Positions 23,614 through 32,051 of a DNA stretch of 39,531 bases are shown here, one piece after another. Location: positions 1-39,531 of the forward strand of contig JAFUXI010000072.1 of assembly GCA_017470995.1 (NCBI GenBank), in the 5' to 3' direction. Under the pieces are notes generated by a model, which saw only the letters and a list, made by a program, of their open reading frames with translations, was not told the origin of the DNA and searched no databases. Positions within the stretch are counted from its first letter, which is position 1; each line of letters opens with the position of its first letter. Origin of the DNA: Spirochaetales bacterium. Its GTDB lineage: Bacteria > Spirochaetota > Spirochaetia > Sphaerochaetales > Sphaerochaetaceae. Both the position numbers and the translations under genes were made by a program.

Positions 23614-24060
23614 ATGGCAGTAGACATCAACGTTGTCGTTCTGGTAGGACGTCTCACAAGGGATTGTGAACTCAAATCAACGCCTCAGGGAACTTCGGTT
23701 TGCCGTTTCTCCATCGCAGTCAACAGAAGAAAGAGGACTGGAGACAGATGGGAGGATGAGGTCAGCTACTTTGATGTTGTCCTTTGGGGCAAATCCGCCG
23801 ATACACTCAAGCCGTACCTCCAGAAGGGCCGCCAGGTCTCCATCGAGGGAGAGCTCAGGCAGAACCGCTGGGAGCAGGACGGCAAGACCAACTCCAAGGT
23901 TGAGGTCGTGGCCAACAATGTCCAGCTTCTGGGTGGTGGAAACCAGGGCGCACCTGCACCCATGCAGGGCGGACGTCCTGACGGAAGGGACGCATCGTCG
24001 CAGTCCTACAGTCCCGCACCGGGACCGGAGGCATTCGACGACAACGACATCCCGTTTTAA
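23614..24060 (+). CDS. ssb: Single-stranded DNA-binding protein
   Basis: A 148-residue SSB. An OB-fold (residues about 1-110) starts V-V-L-V-G-R-L-T-R-D and includes W-G-K-S-A-D. A glycine/proline-rich linker follows, ending in the acidic tip D-D-N-D-I-P-F that recruits partner proteins. Ribosome site AGGAG. It lies between rpsF and rpsR, the usual place. Confidence 0.97.
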   Translation: MAVDINVVVLVGRLTRDCELKSTPQGTSVCRFSIAVNRRKRTGDRWEDEVSYFDVVLWGKSADTLKPYLQKGRQVSIEGELRQNRWEQDGKTNSKVEVVANNVQLLGGGNQGAPAPMQGGRPDGRDASSQSYSPAPGPEAFDDNDIPF

Positions 24061-24082
24061 TTGATATTTAGGAGACTTACAA

Positions 24083-24370
24083 ATGCCGATGCATGAAGAA
24101 AAAGAAAACATGAACGTTGAAGCCGGTAGCTTCAGAGACAAGAAGATGGGCGGAAAGCGCACAACCTTCAAGAAGAAGGTCTGCAAGTTCTGCGCACAGA
24201 AGATCGAGCCCGATTACAAGAACCCTGAGATGCTCAGACGCTGCACCACAGAGCGCGGAAAGATTCTGCCTGCTCGCATTACAGGTACCTGCGCAAAGCA
24301 CCAGAGAGCTCTTACACAGGAAATCAAGAGAGCCAGAGTCCTTGCTTATCTGCCTTACGACAAGCAGTAA
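24083..24370 (+). CDS. rpsR: Ribosomal protein bS18
   Basis: A 95-residue S18. The N-terminal 30 residues are a charged extension. The core carries C-K-F-C, then R-R-C and G-T-C-A-K-H-Q-R, that is four cysteines, suggesting the zinc-binding (C+) form. The end [10 protein letters not shown] is typical. Ribosome site AGGAG before ATG 24083. Confidence 0.96.
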   Translation: MPMHEEKENMNVEAGSFRDKKMGGKRTTFKKKVCKFCAQKIEPDYKNPEMLRRCTTERGKILPARITGTCAKHQRALTQEIKRARVLAYLPYDKQ

Positions 24371-24382
24371 GGAAGGCCTCAG

Positions 24383-25321
24383 GTGGAGCAGAATGACAGG
24401 ACTTCGATTAGGAACCTGATTCTCGCGACGCTTCTCGGTGTGATTCTTTCGAGATTCAGTATCGGGTCGCTTGTGATGACGGTTCCCGTTCTGTTGGTGT
24501 GTCCGAGAATCAGACGCACCGATGTGAAAGTCCTGTCCTATGCCGCCATGCTTCTGGGTGTGATAATCTGGACGGTAATCCAGCAGAGGATCCTGATCGG
24601 TACGGAGTACTGGCCTACCATTCCGGTGAGCCTGTACCTGCCGGTATCGAACATAATCGGTTGTGCCGTGTGGACCTTGGGATCATCCTACAGCAGGTCT
24701 TCCATGCGCAAGTTCTTCTGGGCGGCCATCCCCGTGTTCGTGATGGGTATGGCTGTGGCGCTTTATTTTGCGTCAAGCAAGTCCCTGCCTGTGAGAAATG
24801 CACTTGCGGATGGAATCCTGATGATGTTCCCGGCTGATTCGCTGAGTATAAATCTGAGCTCGGTGATTCGGACCGTTGTGGACATGATGGCCCTGTTCTT
24901 CGCCCCTATTGGCGTTCTGATGCTGGCCCTTCCGATTGTCATAGCCGATGTCAACATAAACAGGTTCGATGAAGACTGGCAGTATGATTTTGCCAACATG
25001 AAGTTGCCTGATCATTATGTCTGGGTCTTCTTCGCATCCTGGGCGGCGGCACTGGTCTGCAATCTAGTGAAGGCTATCCCCTTGTGGGCGATGGCCGTCT
25101 GCTGGAATCTTGCACTGACGATGACTGTGCTTTACATGGTTGTCGGCGTGTCGATTCTGGTTGCATTCGCCAGAAGAAGGACTGCAGCGATTACTGCCGG
25201 AAGGATTGTCTTCACGGTGGTTCTTCTCTGCTTCCTTCCGATCGTGAATGCGGTTGTGCTCGTGGGACTTCCCTTGCTGGGAGTCCTGGAGACATGGATC
25301 GCATTCAGATCCGATAATTAG
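24383..25321 (+). CDS. Multi-pass membrane protein, YybS/DUF2232-like
   Basis: A 312-residue protein with about eight hydrophobic helices and almost no soluble part, starting with GTG 24383 twelve bases after rpsR. The segment M-K-L-P-D-H-Y-V-W-V-F near residue 200 resembles the DUF2232 (YybS) pattern. The position between rpsR and rplI is where Firmicutes carry yybS. Function in the family is not established. The family link is tentative. Confidence 0.6.
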   Translation: MEQNDRTSIRNLILATLLGVILSRFSIGSLVMTVPVLLVCPRIRRTDVKVLSYAAMLLGVIIWTVIQQRILIGTEYWPTIPVSLYLPVSNIIGCAVWTLGSSYSRSSMRKFFWAAIPVFVMGMAVALYFASSKSLPVRNALADGILMMFPADSLSINLSSVIRTVVDMMALFFAPIGVLMLALPIVIADVNINRFDEDWQYDFANMKLPDHYVWVFFASWAAALVCNLVKAIPLWAMAVCWNLALTMTVLYMVVGVSILVAFARRRTAAITAGRIVFTVVLLCFLPIVNAVVLVGLPLLGVLETWIAFRSDN

Positions 25322-25347
25322 AAATATACTTTATAAGGAGTATTCAT

Positions 25348-25977
25348 ATGAAAATCATTTTGAATCAGGACGTACCTAACCTCGGAGAAGAGGGAGATGT
25401 CTGTGTGGTCAAGGATGGCTATGCTCGTAACTATCTGCTGCCAACTGGTGCTGCGGTACTGTACAACAACGAGAATCTGTCCATTTTCAAGAGCAGAGCA
25501 GCTGCTATTGAAAAGAGAAAGGTAGCCAAGCGTGAGGCTTCAGCTTCCCTCAAGGAGAAGCTCGATTCCGTCACACTCAAGCTCGTGGTTTCCGCCAGCG
25601 ATTCCGGTCGCCTTTTCGGCTCCGTCACATCACTGATGATCCAGGAAGAGCTTGCAAAGCTTGGTTTCAGCATTGAGAGAAAGAGAATCGAGGTTGCCAC
25701 CCACACCATCAAGCAGGTCGGCATGTACTCAGCAAGAGTCCATCTCTATGAGAACGAGTCATCCGTCATCAAGCTCGATGTCGTGAGCGAAGCAGCCGAG
25801 AAGGCAGCCCAGAGAGCCGCTGAGAAGGCAGCCAAGGAAGCAGCTGAGGCAGAGGCCAAGGCAGCCAAGGAAGCCGAGGCAGCAGCAAAGGCCGCCGCAG
25901 AAGCTGAGGCAGCAGCCGCAGCTGAAGCTCCCGCAGAGGAAGCAGCCGTTGAGGCAGCTCCTGCAGAGGAGAACTAA
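25348..25977 (+). CDS. rplI: Ribosomal protein bL9 with long Ala/Glu/Lys tail
   Basis: Residues 1-148 are an ordinary L9: M-K-I-I-L-N-Q-D-V-P-N-L-G-E-E-G-D at the N-terminus, G-Y-A-R-N-Y-L-L-P, a long connecting helix and the C-terminal RNA-binding domain. Residues about 149-209 form a low-complexity tail of Ala, Glu and Lys in imperfect repeats, ending A-P-A-E-E-N. The tail is in frame, ends at a normal stop and is followed by a terminator, so it looks genuine. Ribosome site AAGGAG. Confidence 0.96.
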   Translation: MKIILNQDVPNLGEEGDVCVVKDGYARNYLLPTGAAVLYNNENLSIFKSRAAAIEKRKVAKREASASLKEKLDSVTLKLVVSASDSGRLFGSVTSLMIQEELAKLGFSIERKRIEVATHTIKQVGMYSARVHLYENESSVIKLDVVSEAAEKAAQRAAEKAAKEAAEAEAKAAKEAEAAAKAAAEAEAAAAAEAPAEEAAVEAAPAEEN

Positions 25978-26014
25978 TTCCATCTGTATACGCTATTTGC
26001 GTGTATGGGATGAG

Positions 26015-26042
26015 CAGCTCGCCCAATCGGGCGGGCTGTTTT
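26015..26042 (+). terminator. Terminator after rplI
   Basis: A 10-bp stem (CAGCTCGCCC / GGGCGGGCTG, one G-U pair) with loop AATC is followed by TTTT. A weaker hairpin (ATACGC-5-GCGTGT) lies just before. Since no clear promoter follows, dnaB may rely partly on read-through. Confidence 0.82.
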
Positions 26043-26067
26043 GTCCTTTAGTGAATAAGGAGTCTGT

Positions 26068-27456
26068 ATGAGCGCAAATACACTTCAGGGAAGAGTTCCG
26101 TCCCACAACACAGAAGCTGAAATCGCCTTGCTGGGCTCGATTCTGTTCAAGAACAGCGTTCTGGATGAAGTCCAGAGCATGCTTGAGAAGAACGATTTCT
26201 ATGTACGCGGTCATCAGCTGATCTGGGAGGCCATGCTCGGGCTCAGAAATGAGCGTCCGAATGTGACGATCGACCTTCTGCCGCTGACTCAGTACATGCA
26301 GGAAAAGAAGACTCTTGCAGAAGCGGGAGGGGCTGCATACATTGCCAGCCTTACCAACAGCACTCCGACCTACACGAATGCGCTCTACTATGCCGAACTC
26401 ATCAAGGATGCGGCAATCAGACGAAAGCTCTTCGATGTTTCCGTCCTGACTGCCGAGAAAGCTTTCGACGAGTCCCGTTCCGTTGAAGATTCGATTGATG
26501 AAATCGACCAGCAGGTCAGTGCCCTCGGGCTTGGTTTCAACACGAACAGCTACGATGATGTCGGCAAACTTATTACTGAGGTCGTGGACAATGTCCATGA
26601 CATAATGAAGGGCAAGCAGACAATCGGTGTTTCCTCGGGTTTCAGGGCACTGGACCGCTATATCGGTGCATTCAAGCCCAGCGACCTGATCATCATCGCC
26701 GCCCGTCCGTCCGTCGGAAAGACAGCTCTGGCTCTCTCGATTGCCGTAAATATGGCATTCGGCAACAATCCGGTTCCGATCGGATTCTTCTCCCTTGAAA
26801 TGAGCGGAGCTTCCCTTGTGGAGCGTGTGCTTGCCAACAAGGGACAGATTAACCTCATGAGCCTCAGAAACGGCAAGCTTGACGGTGATGCCAATGCAAG
26901 GATGATGGAAGCAGCATCGGTTCTTTACAGCAATGCCCAGAACCTCCTTGTCCAGGATACTCCGAACATAAAGCTTTCCGAAATCCGTTCCCAGGCCAGG
27001 AAGATGGTACGCGACAACGGTATCAAGGCCTTGTTCATCGACTATATCGGTCTTGTTGAGTACGGAACGGACAAGAACCTGCCCAGACACGAACAGGTTT
27101 CAGCCATTTCCAGGTCCCTCAAGCAGCTTGCCCGTGAGCTCAGAATCCCAATCATATGTCTCTGTCAGGTAAACAGAGAGGGTGGTAAGGACAGAGCTCC
27201 TATTCTTGCCGATCTGCGTGATTCGGGTTCAATCGAGCAGGATGCCGACCTTGTTATTCTTCTTGATGATCCGTCCAAGCGTCTTGACGAGAACGGAAAA
27301 GCCAAGTACGAGGATGACCAGGAAGCTGAAGAGGTCCCGGGTAGGGCCAAGCCCTTGAAGGTGATAATCGCCAAGCAGAGAAACGGAAGCACCGGTGCAT
27401 TCAACCTCAACTTCGTGGCAGATTACGCCTCGTTCAGGGAAATCGAGAAATTCTGA
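26068..27456 (+). CDS. dnaB: Replicative DNA helicase
   Basis: A 462-residue RecA-fold hexameric helicase that unwinds DNA at the replication fork. N-terminal domain: P-S-H-N-T-E-A-E-I-A-L-L-G. Walker A is A-R-P-S-V-G-K-T-A (about 211-219), then S-L-E-M-S, and the Walker B region L-F-I-D-Y-I-G-L. The arginine-finger region K-Q-R-N-G-S-T-G is near the C-terminus. AAGGAG precedes ATG 26068. The stop lies only six bases from the stop of convergent rseP, leaving no room for a separate terminator. Confidence 0.97.
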   Translation: MSANTLQGRVPSHNTEAEIALLGSILFKNSVLDEVQSMLEKNDFYVRGHQLIWEAMLGLRNERPNVTIDLLPLTQYMQEKKTLAEAGGAAYIASLTNSTPTYTNALYYAELIKDAAIRRKLFDVSVLTAEKAFDESRSVEDSIDEIDQQVSALGLGFNTNSYDDVGKLITEVVDNVHDIMKGKQTIGVSSGFRALDRYIGAFKPSDLIIIAARPSVGKTALALSIAVNMAFGNNPVPIGFFSLEMSGASLVERVLANKGQINLMSLRNGKLDGDANARMMEAASVLYSNAQNLLVQDTPNIKLSEIRSQARKMVRDNGIKALFIDYIGLVEYGTDKNLPRHEQVSAISRSLKQLARELRIPIICLCQVNREGGKDRAPILADLRDSGSIEQDADLVILLDDPSKRLDENGKAKYEDDQEAEEVPGRAKPLKVIIAKQRNGSTGAFNLNFVADYASFREIEKF

Positions 27457-27462
27457 TTATTC

Positions 27463-28785
27463 CTATTTGGCAAAAGAAAGCAGTACTATAGCCAGAACTA
27501 TCATTATGGTTCCGACTATCTGAAGAGTCAGATACATCTTCGGATGGAAGGTCCGTCCTGTTATAAGCTCTGCAAAACTGACAAGAATCAGACCGCCGTC
27601 CAGGGCCGGGATAGGCAGAAGATTTGCCACTGCAAGCGAAATGCTGACACTTCCGAGAAGGAAAAGAACCATCCTGATTCCGCTGTTGAAGCCATGGGCG
27701 AAGCTACGTGTTGTAAGCATGCCTATGCTCTGGGAAGCGGCAAACGTTCCGCCGAGGGTTTCTCCCGCCGATGATTTGCCGCGTATGACGCTTATCAGAG
27801 AAGATACAGACTGTGCAAAGGTTGTGAAGCACTCGCGGCCTGACTCCCAAAGGGCTCTGAAGAAGTTCCTGCCTTTGATTTTCACTGTCTGCTGTACAAG
27901 GGTAAAGCCGAGGCTGGTTCCGGGATTCTCGAATTCGAGTTCGACATTGTTTCCGCTTCTGAGCACCGTCATTGTTATGTGGTCGCTTGTATATGAAGCT
28001 TCAAGCAGATCCATCATGTTTGTGACGGTCTTGCCGTTGATTACTTTGACTACATCTCCGCTTTTTATACCGGCTTTCTTCTCCGGCGTATCTGCCTCAA
28101 CATGGGCGATGACTGCTTCCTGATACGGGAGAAAACCGAACAGACCTTCTCGGGGATGAACGGTGAAGACTCCTCTGTCGGTTTCTATCAGAACACTTTC
28201 TCTGTCTTTTACAAGCGACAGCTGTTGCTGCATCTCAGAGTAGTTCGTGACCTTCTTTCCTTCTACGGAAAGAATAGTATCTCCGGTTCTGATTCCGGCT
28301 TCCGATGCGGCGGTACTCTCTATATGATATAGAGAAGGGTAGTCACTCGAAAGGACAACCTTTGACGGATAGACGGAAGCGATTGTGGGCATCGTCATCA
28401 GAACCGCATAGCAAAGGAAAGCAAAGATAATGTTGAAAAAAGGTCCTGCAGCGTAAGCAATGATACGTTTTATCGGACTTACCGACCAGATTGAGCCATC
28501 TTCATAGCTTTCTATGTGCTTCTTCTTCTGGCTGATGGCATTCTGGATATCATCTCCGCCGCTCATCTTGCAGGATCCGCCGAAGGGAATTGCCCTTATG
28601 ACATACCTGGTCTCGTTCTTCCCCCATTTGAAGATTGCAGGACCGAATCCGAAGCTGAGTACCTCTACGTTTATTCCGCATGCACGTGCTGCCAGCATAT
28701 GGCCGATTTCGTGCACCAGAATCATGACGCTGATTCCCAGAAAGCCGATGAGAATGGAAATGATCGAGGACCATGTGAAGCTCAT
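27463..28785 (-). CDS. rseP: Site-2 protease RseP
   Basis: A 440-residue membrane zinc metalloprotease of regulated intramembrane proteolysis. H-E-I-G-H at residues 25-29 in the first helix binds zinc and L-P-I-P-A-L-D-G-G near the C-terminus supplies the third ligand. Two PDZ-like regions lie between (about 130-205 and 225-290; G-I-R-T-G-D-T-I-L and G-I-K-S-G-D-V-V-K). The start overlaps the end of dxr by four bases. Last gene of the rpsB operon. Confidence 0.95.
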   Translation of the reverse strand: MSFTWSSIISILIGFLGISVMILVHEIGHMLAARACGINVEVLSFGFGPAIFKWGKNETRYVIRAIPFGGSCKMSGGDDIQNAISQKKKHIESYEDGSIWSVSPIKRIIAYAAGPFFNIIFAFLCYAVLMTMPTIASVYPSKVVLSSDYPSLYHIESTAASEAGIRTGDTILSVEGKKVTNYSEMQQQLSLVKDRESVLIETDRGVFTVHPREGLFGFLPYQEAVIAHVEADTPEKKAGIKSGDVVKVINGKTVTNMMDLLEASYTSDHITMTVLRSGNNVELEFENPGTSLGFTLVQQTVKIKGRNFFRALWESGRECFTTFAQSVSSLISVIRGKSSAGETLGGTFAASQSIGMLTTRSFAHGFNSGIRMVLFLLGSVSISLAVANLLPIPALDGGLILVSFAELITGRTFHPKMYLTLQIVGTIMIVLAIVLLSFAK

Positions 28786-29906
28786 CTGTCTTCCATCTTC
28801 CTTATTACGCTGTTTTGGACATCGAGGATGTCCTCCAGACTCTTCGGCCTGAAAGACCAGTCAAGATCCAGCATTCTTCTGACTGCACTTCGGATTTCTG
28901 TATAGAGGATACTGCCCTTGCGGAAGCGATTCACTGCAACTTCATTGGCGGTGTTGTAGACAATGGGGTAGGAGCCTTCCAGCCTTACGCATTCGAAAGC
29001 ATCGGTGACAAACGGAAAACGCTGGGAATCAAGCTTCCTGAATGTGAGATCCAGATTGCTGAAGTCAAGCGCTTTTCCTACCTGCCTTTCTACCATAGGC
29101 CATAGCAGTGCTCTCATTATGGGGAAAACCATATCCGGAGGGGACATCTGGGCATAGATCTGTCCGCTTCTGGTCCGGACCATCGAATGAACGACACTTT
29201 GCGGATGAATTACTACTTCGATATGGTCTGCATCGAATCCGAACAGATAGTGGGCTTCGATCACTTCAAGACCCTTGTTTGCAAGAGTTGAGGAATCAAT
29301 TGAAATCTTGGGGCCCATGTTCCATGTGGGATGGTTCGCCGCCTGCTGAGGCGTAATCAGATCCAGTTCCTCGATCGGTCTGTTCCTGAACGGTCCTCCG
29401 CTTGCGGTAATCACGAGCTTATCTACGTTCTCCCTGCCGCAGTCGAGAAGAAGCTCGTCGATGGCGCTGTGCTCGCTGTCAACAGGAATGATGCGGACCT
29501 TGCACTTGTCTGCCTTTTCAAACAGCAGGTTCCCGCCGAGTACTACCGACTCCTTGTTTGCAAGAGCAAGGTCGCTTCCGGCTTCCATGGCAATGAACGA
29601 AGCAATAAGACCGGGCGAACCTGCAATGCCGTTGAGAGTCATATCGGGATGGATCTGATTGAGCATCTCCCGGAGATCCTTCCATATTCTGATTCCCTGA
29701 ACGAGATCTCCATCCTTGAGGGCCTGATGGTCTGAAGTAATGCAGAGGTTTGAAATGTTGTGGGTTTTACAAAGATTCAGGGCATTATCAACTCTGCTGT
29801 TGCAAGATGCGGCCACTATTGTGACCCGATCTTTGAACTCCTCGATTCCCCTTAGTGCAGTGGTTCCTATGCTACCTGTGATACCCAGGACGGCAACGGT
29901 TCTCAT
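28782..29906 (-). CDS. dxr: 1-deoxy-D-xylulose 5-phosphate reductoisomerase
   Basis: The second step of the MEP isoprenoid pathway, NADPH-dependent. 374 residues. G-I-T-G-S-I-G (8-14) binds NADPH; L-A-N-K-E-S-V-V, P-V-D-S-E-H-S and S-G-G-P-F are metal and substrate motifs. Overlaps cdsA upstream and rseP downstream by four bases each. Together with uppS two genes away it links isoprenoid supply to undecaprenyl lipid. Confidence 0.97.
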   Translation of the reverse strand: MRTVAVLGITGSIGTTALRGIEEFKDRVTIVAASCNSRVDNALNLCKTHNISNLCITSDHQALKDGDLVQGIRIWKDLREMLNQIHPDMTLNGIAGSPGLIASFIAMEAGSDLALANKESVVLGGNLLFEKADKCKVRIIPVDSEHSAIDELLLDCGRENVDKLVITASGGPFRNRPIEELDLITPQQAANHPTWNMGPKISIDSSTLANKGLEVIEAHYLFGFDADHIEVVIHPQSVVHSMVRTRSGQIYAQMSPPDMVFPIMRALLWPMVERQVGKALDFSNLDLTFRKLDSQRFPFVTDAFECVRLEGSYPIVYNTANEVAVNRFRKGSILYTEIRSAVRRMLDLDWSFRPKSLEDILDVQNSVIRKMEDR

Positions 29907-30754
29907 AGGGCGGCCTCCAGCATCATGCTGAAGATGAGGAAGAAAATCGGAGCACTTGAGATTTCGGAATCAAGACTATCCAATGCACCACCGCGTCCGG
30001 GGAAAATGTTTCCTGAATCCTTTACTCCTGCCGAGCGCTTGAAAACGCTCTCTATCAGATCTCCGATGTTGGAGGTAATGCTCACTCCGATTCCCATAAG
30101 CAGCTTGAGAACGAAATTTGCCTGCGGAAGATGTTCACTGAATACTGCAAAACATAGAAATGACAGTCCGATTGTCGAGAAAAGGCTCCCGACATAGCCT
30201 GCAACACTCTTCTTGGGGCTGACCTTCACTATGCCCTTGTTGTTCTTTCCGAACAGTCTTCCCCATACATAGGCGAAGATGTCGTTTCCGAAAGCAAGGA
30301 TGAAGTATGTGATGATGGTGAAGCTGTTGACTCCCTCAAGGGCGAGAAGTCTGAGTATGAAGGACAAAAAGTATCCCGGATAGAGAACCAGAAGAGCATT
30401 CTTTGCGCAGTTCTCCAGGGATGATTTGAAATCATCGCTTTCTCCGAGTTTGATTTCAAGAGAGAAGGCGAAGAGCAGAAGAAGCACGAAAGCCATGTCC
30501 GGAATCTGGCTGTTCAGACCCAGAACGCCCTGCAGATACTGGATCAGCGGGAGCAGGGGGGCAAGGTACGAGATTACCGTTGTCTTTCCGAAGAGAAGCC
30601 TGCTCATCTCGAGGCTTCCCAGAACGCTCATCAGAACCACGAAGAGACTGAAGGCTATGAAGTTGAGCTGCGGGACAAAGAATATCAGGGAGAGGACGAA
30701 CGGTACTCCTACGACTACTGTGATAAGTCTGTCCCTCAGATTCTTCTCCATCAT
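29903..30754 (-). CDS. cdsA: Phosphatidate cytidylyltransferase
   Basis: Makes CDP-diacylglycerol from phosphatidic acid and CTP at the membrane. 283 residues with about 8 hydrophobic helices. The C-terminal signature region is seen as K-D-S-G-N-I-F-P-G-R-G-G-A-L-D-S-L-D-S; the usual form has H and R (G-H-G-G..D-R) where this has R and S. Overlaps uppS and dxr by four bases each. Confidence 0.94.
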   Translation of the reverse strand: MMEKNLRDRLITVVVGVPFVLSLIFFVPQLNFIAFSLFVVLMSVLGSLEMSRLLFGKTTVISYLAPLLPLIQYLQGVLGLNSQIPDMAFVLLLLFAFSLEIKLGESDDFKSSLENCAKNALLVLYPGYFLSFILRLLALEGVNSFTIITYFILAFGNDIFAYVWGRLFGKNNKGIVKVSPKKSVAGYVGSLFSTIGLSFLCFAVFSEHLPQANFVLKLLMGIGVSITSNIGDLIESVFKRSAGVKDSGNIFPGRGGALDSLDSEISSAPIFFLIFSMMLEAAL

Positions 30755-31428
30755 TGCACAAGGCCTCCAAACTTACGAACTCTCTTTGACAGGGCATCAA
30801 GGCACATCTGAAGCTGCTTTTCTCCCCAGTCCGGCCAAAGGTCGTCTATTGAAAGGAACTCTGCATATGCGCTGTCCCAGAGCATGAAGTTGCTCAGCCT
30901 CAATTCTCCTGCGCTTCTGGCTATCATGTCAGGCGCAGGAACCTCGGGCTGGTCAAGGTTCTTCTCTATATCTTCTATTGTAATGGGTTTTCCCGGATTT
31001 TTCTCTATGAATCTGTTGCAGGCTCTGGCAATCTCATCCTGGCCGCCGTAGTTGATTGCAAGAACCACCGTCAGTTTATCGTTATCCTTTGTCTGCTCAA
31101 CAGTTTTGAGAACACCCTGTCGGGCATCCTCCGGCAGTGCGTCGATATTTCCCCTGAAGAGGATGCGCATGCCGTTTTCCCTCAGCATGGCAATTTCGCC
31201 CGGAAGCTTCTTGGCCAGAAGACTCATGAGGTAGTTGACCTCCTGACCGGGTCTTTTCCAGTTCTCTGTGGAGAACACATAGAAAGTGAGATAATCGATC
31301 TTGAGTTTGATTGCAGCAAGGGCGACTCTCTTGGCAGCCTTAAGCCCCTCTAGATGCCCTGCAGCACGTGGAAGCGACCGCTTGGTTGCCCAGCGGCCGT
31401 TTCCGTCCATGATAAGTCCGATATGCAT
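30751..31428 (-). CDS. uppS: Undecaprenyl diphosphate synthase (cis-prenyltransferase)
   Basis: Extends farnesyl diphosphate to the C55 carrier lipid for the cell wall. 225 residues, near the usual length. The start M-H-I-G-L-I-M-D-G-N-G-R-W-A contains the catalytic Asp8; A-G-H-L-E-G follows and the end has S-N-F-M-L-W-D-S-A-Y-A-E. Overlaps frr by one base and cdsA by four. Confidence 0.97.
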   Translation of the reverse strand: MHIGLIMDGNGRWATKRSLPRAAGHLEGLKAAKRVALAAIKLKIDYLTFYVFSTENWKRPGQEVNYLMSLLAKKLPGEIAMLRENGMRILFRGNIDALPEDARQGVLKTVEQTKDNDKLTVVLAINYGGQDEIARACNRFIEKNPGKPITIEDIEKNLDQPEVPAPDMIARSAGELRLSNFMLWDSAYAEFLSIDDLWPDWGEKQLQMCLDALSKRVRKFGGLVQ

Positions 31429-31982
31429 CAGATCTCCATGATCTCTTTCTCCTTGGTCGCCTGAAGGTCATTGATCTTGGCGATGTGGGAGTCTGTCATC
31501 TTCTGGAGCTTGTTTTCTCCTTCCTTCTGCTCGTCCTCTGAAATCAGGCCCTCTTTCTGGAGTTTCTTGATTTCGTCCATGCCGTCGCGGCGGATGTTGC
31601 GGATTGCAACCCTGCTGTTCTCGGCAAGTGTCTTGGACTGCTTTGCGAGCTCTTTTCTTCTGTCCTGGGTGAGAGGAGGGAAGTTAATCCTTAATAGTTT
31701 TCCGTCATTGGAAGGATTGAATCCCAGATCACTTTTCTGAATTGCCTTCTCAATGAGGCTCAGAAGGCTCTTGTCCCAAGGCTGGATGACCACGAGTCTG
31801 GCTTCCGGAACGGAGATGGAGGCAACCTGATTGAGCGGAGTCTCCTGTCCGTAGTAGTCAACGCGGACCTTGTCGAAGATGGCGGCGGAAGCTCTTCCGG
31901 TTCTGAGTGCCATATAGTCTGTTTCAAGGGCGCTGACGCTCTTCTTCATTCTGTCTTCACAATTGGCCAATACCTGTTGCAT
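31428..31982 (-). CDS. frr: Ribosome recycling factor
   Basis: Splits post-termination ribosomes with EF-G. 184 residues, normal length. Motifs are L-R-T-G-R-A-S, V-D-Y-Y-G, I-P..R-L-V-V-I-Q-P-W-D and V-A-I-R-N-I-R-R-D. AGGAG precedes ATG 31982. It is separated from tsf by 69 bases with a hairpin, where many bacteria carry pyrH. Confidence 0.97.
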   Translation of the reverse strand: MQQVLANCEDRMKKSVSALETDYMALRTGRASAAIFDKVRVDYYGQETPLNQVASISVPEARLVVIQPWDKSLLSLIEKAIQKSDLGFNPSNDGKLLRINFPPLTQDRRKELAKQSKTLAENSRVAIRNIRRDGMDEIKKLQKEGLISEDEQKEGENKLQKMTDSHIAKINDLQATKEKEIMEI

Positions 31983-32014
31983 GGTGTTTCTCCTGTTATG
32001 TCGACAATAATACG

Positions 32015-32038
32015 GAAGCCGCCCTCTCAGGCGGCTTC
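32015..32038 (-). other. Hairpin between tsf and frr
   Basis: A perfect 9-bp GC-rich stem (GAAGCCGCC / GGCGGCTTC) with a 6-base loop. On the minus strand it is followed by CGTATTATTG, not by a T-run, so it is unlikely to stop transcription fully. It may lower downstream expression or protect the 3' end of rpsB-tsf mRNA. Confidence 0.5.
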
Positions 32039-32051
32039 GTAGCAGTTAATA

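Noticed and set aside
25790..25977. L9 tail as a frameshift artefact
   Set aside because: The frame runs on smoothly from the L9 core to a stop followed by a terminator; the repeat codons stay in frame.
25993..27090. Minus-strand open frame of 365 codons opposite dnaB
   Set aside because: Antisense shadow; composition and lack of motifs do not look like a protein.
27454..27466. Bidirectional terminator between dnaB and rseP
   Set aside because: The stops are six bases apart and no stem with a T-run is visible around them.
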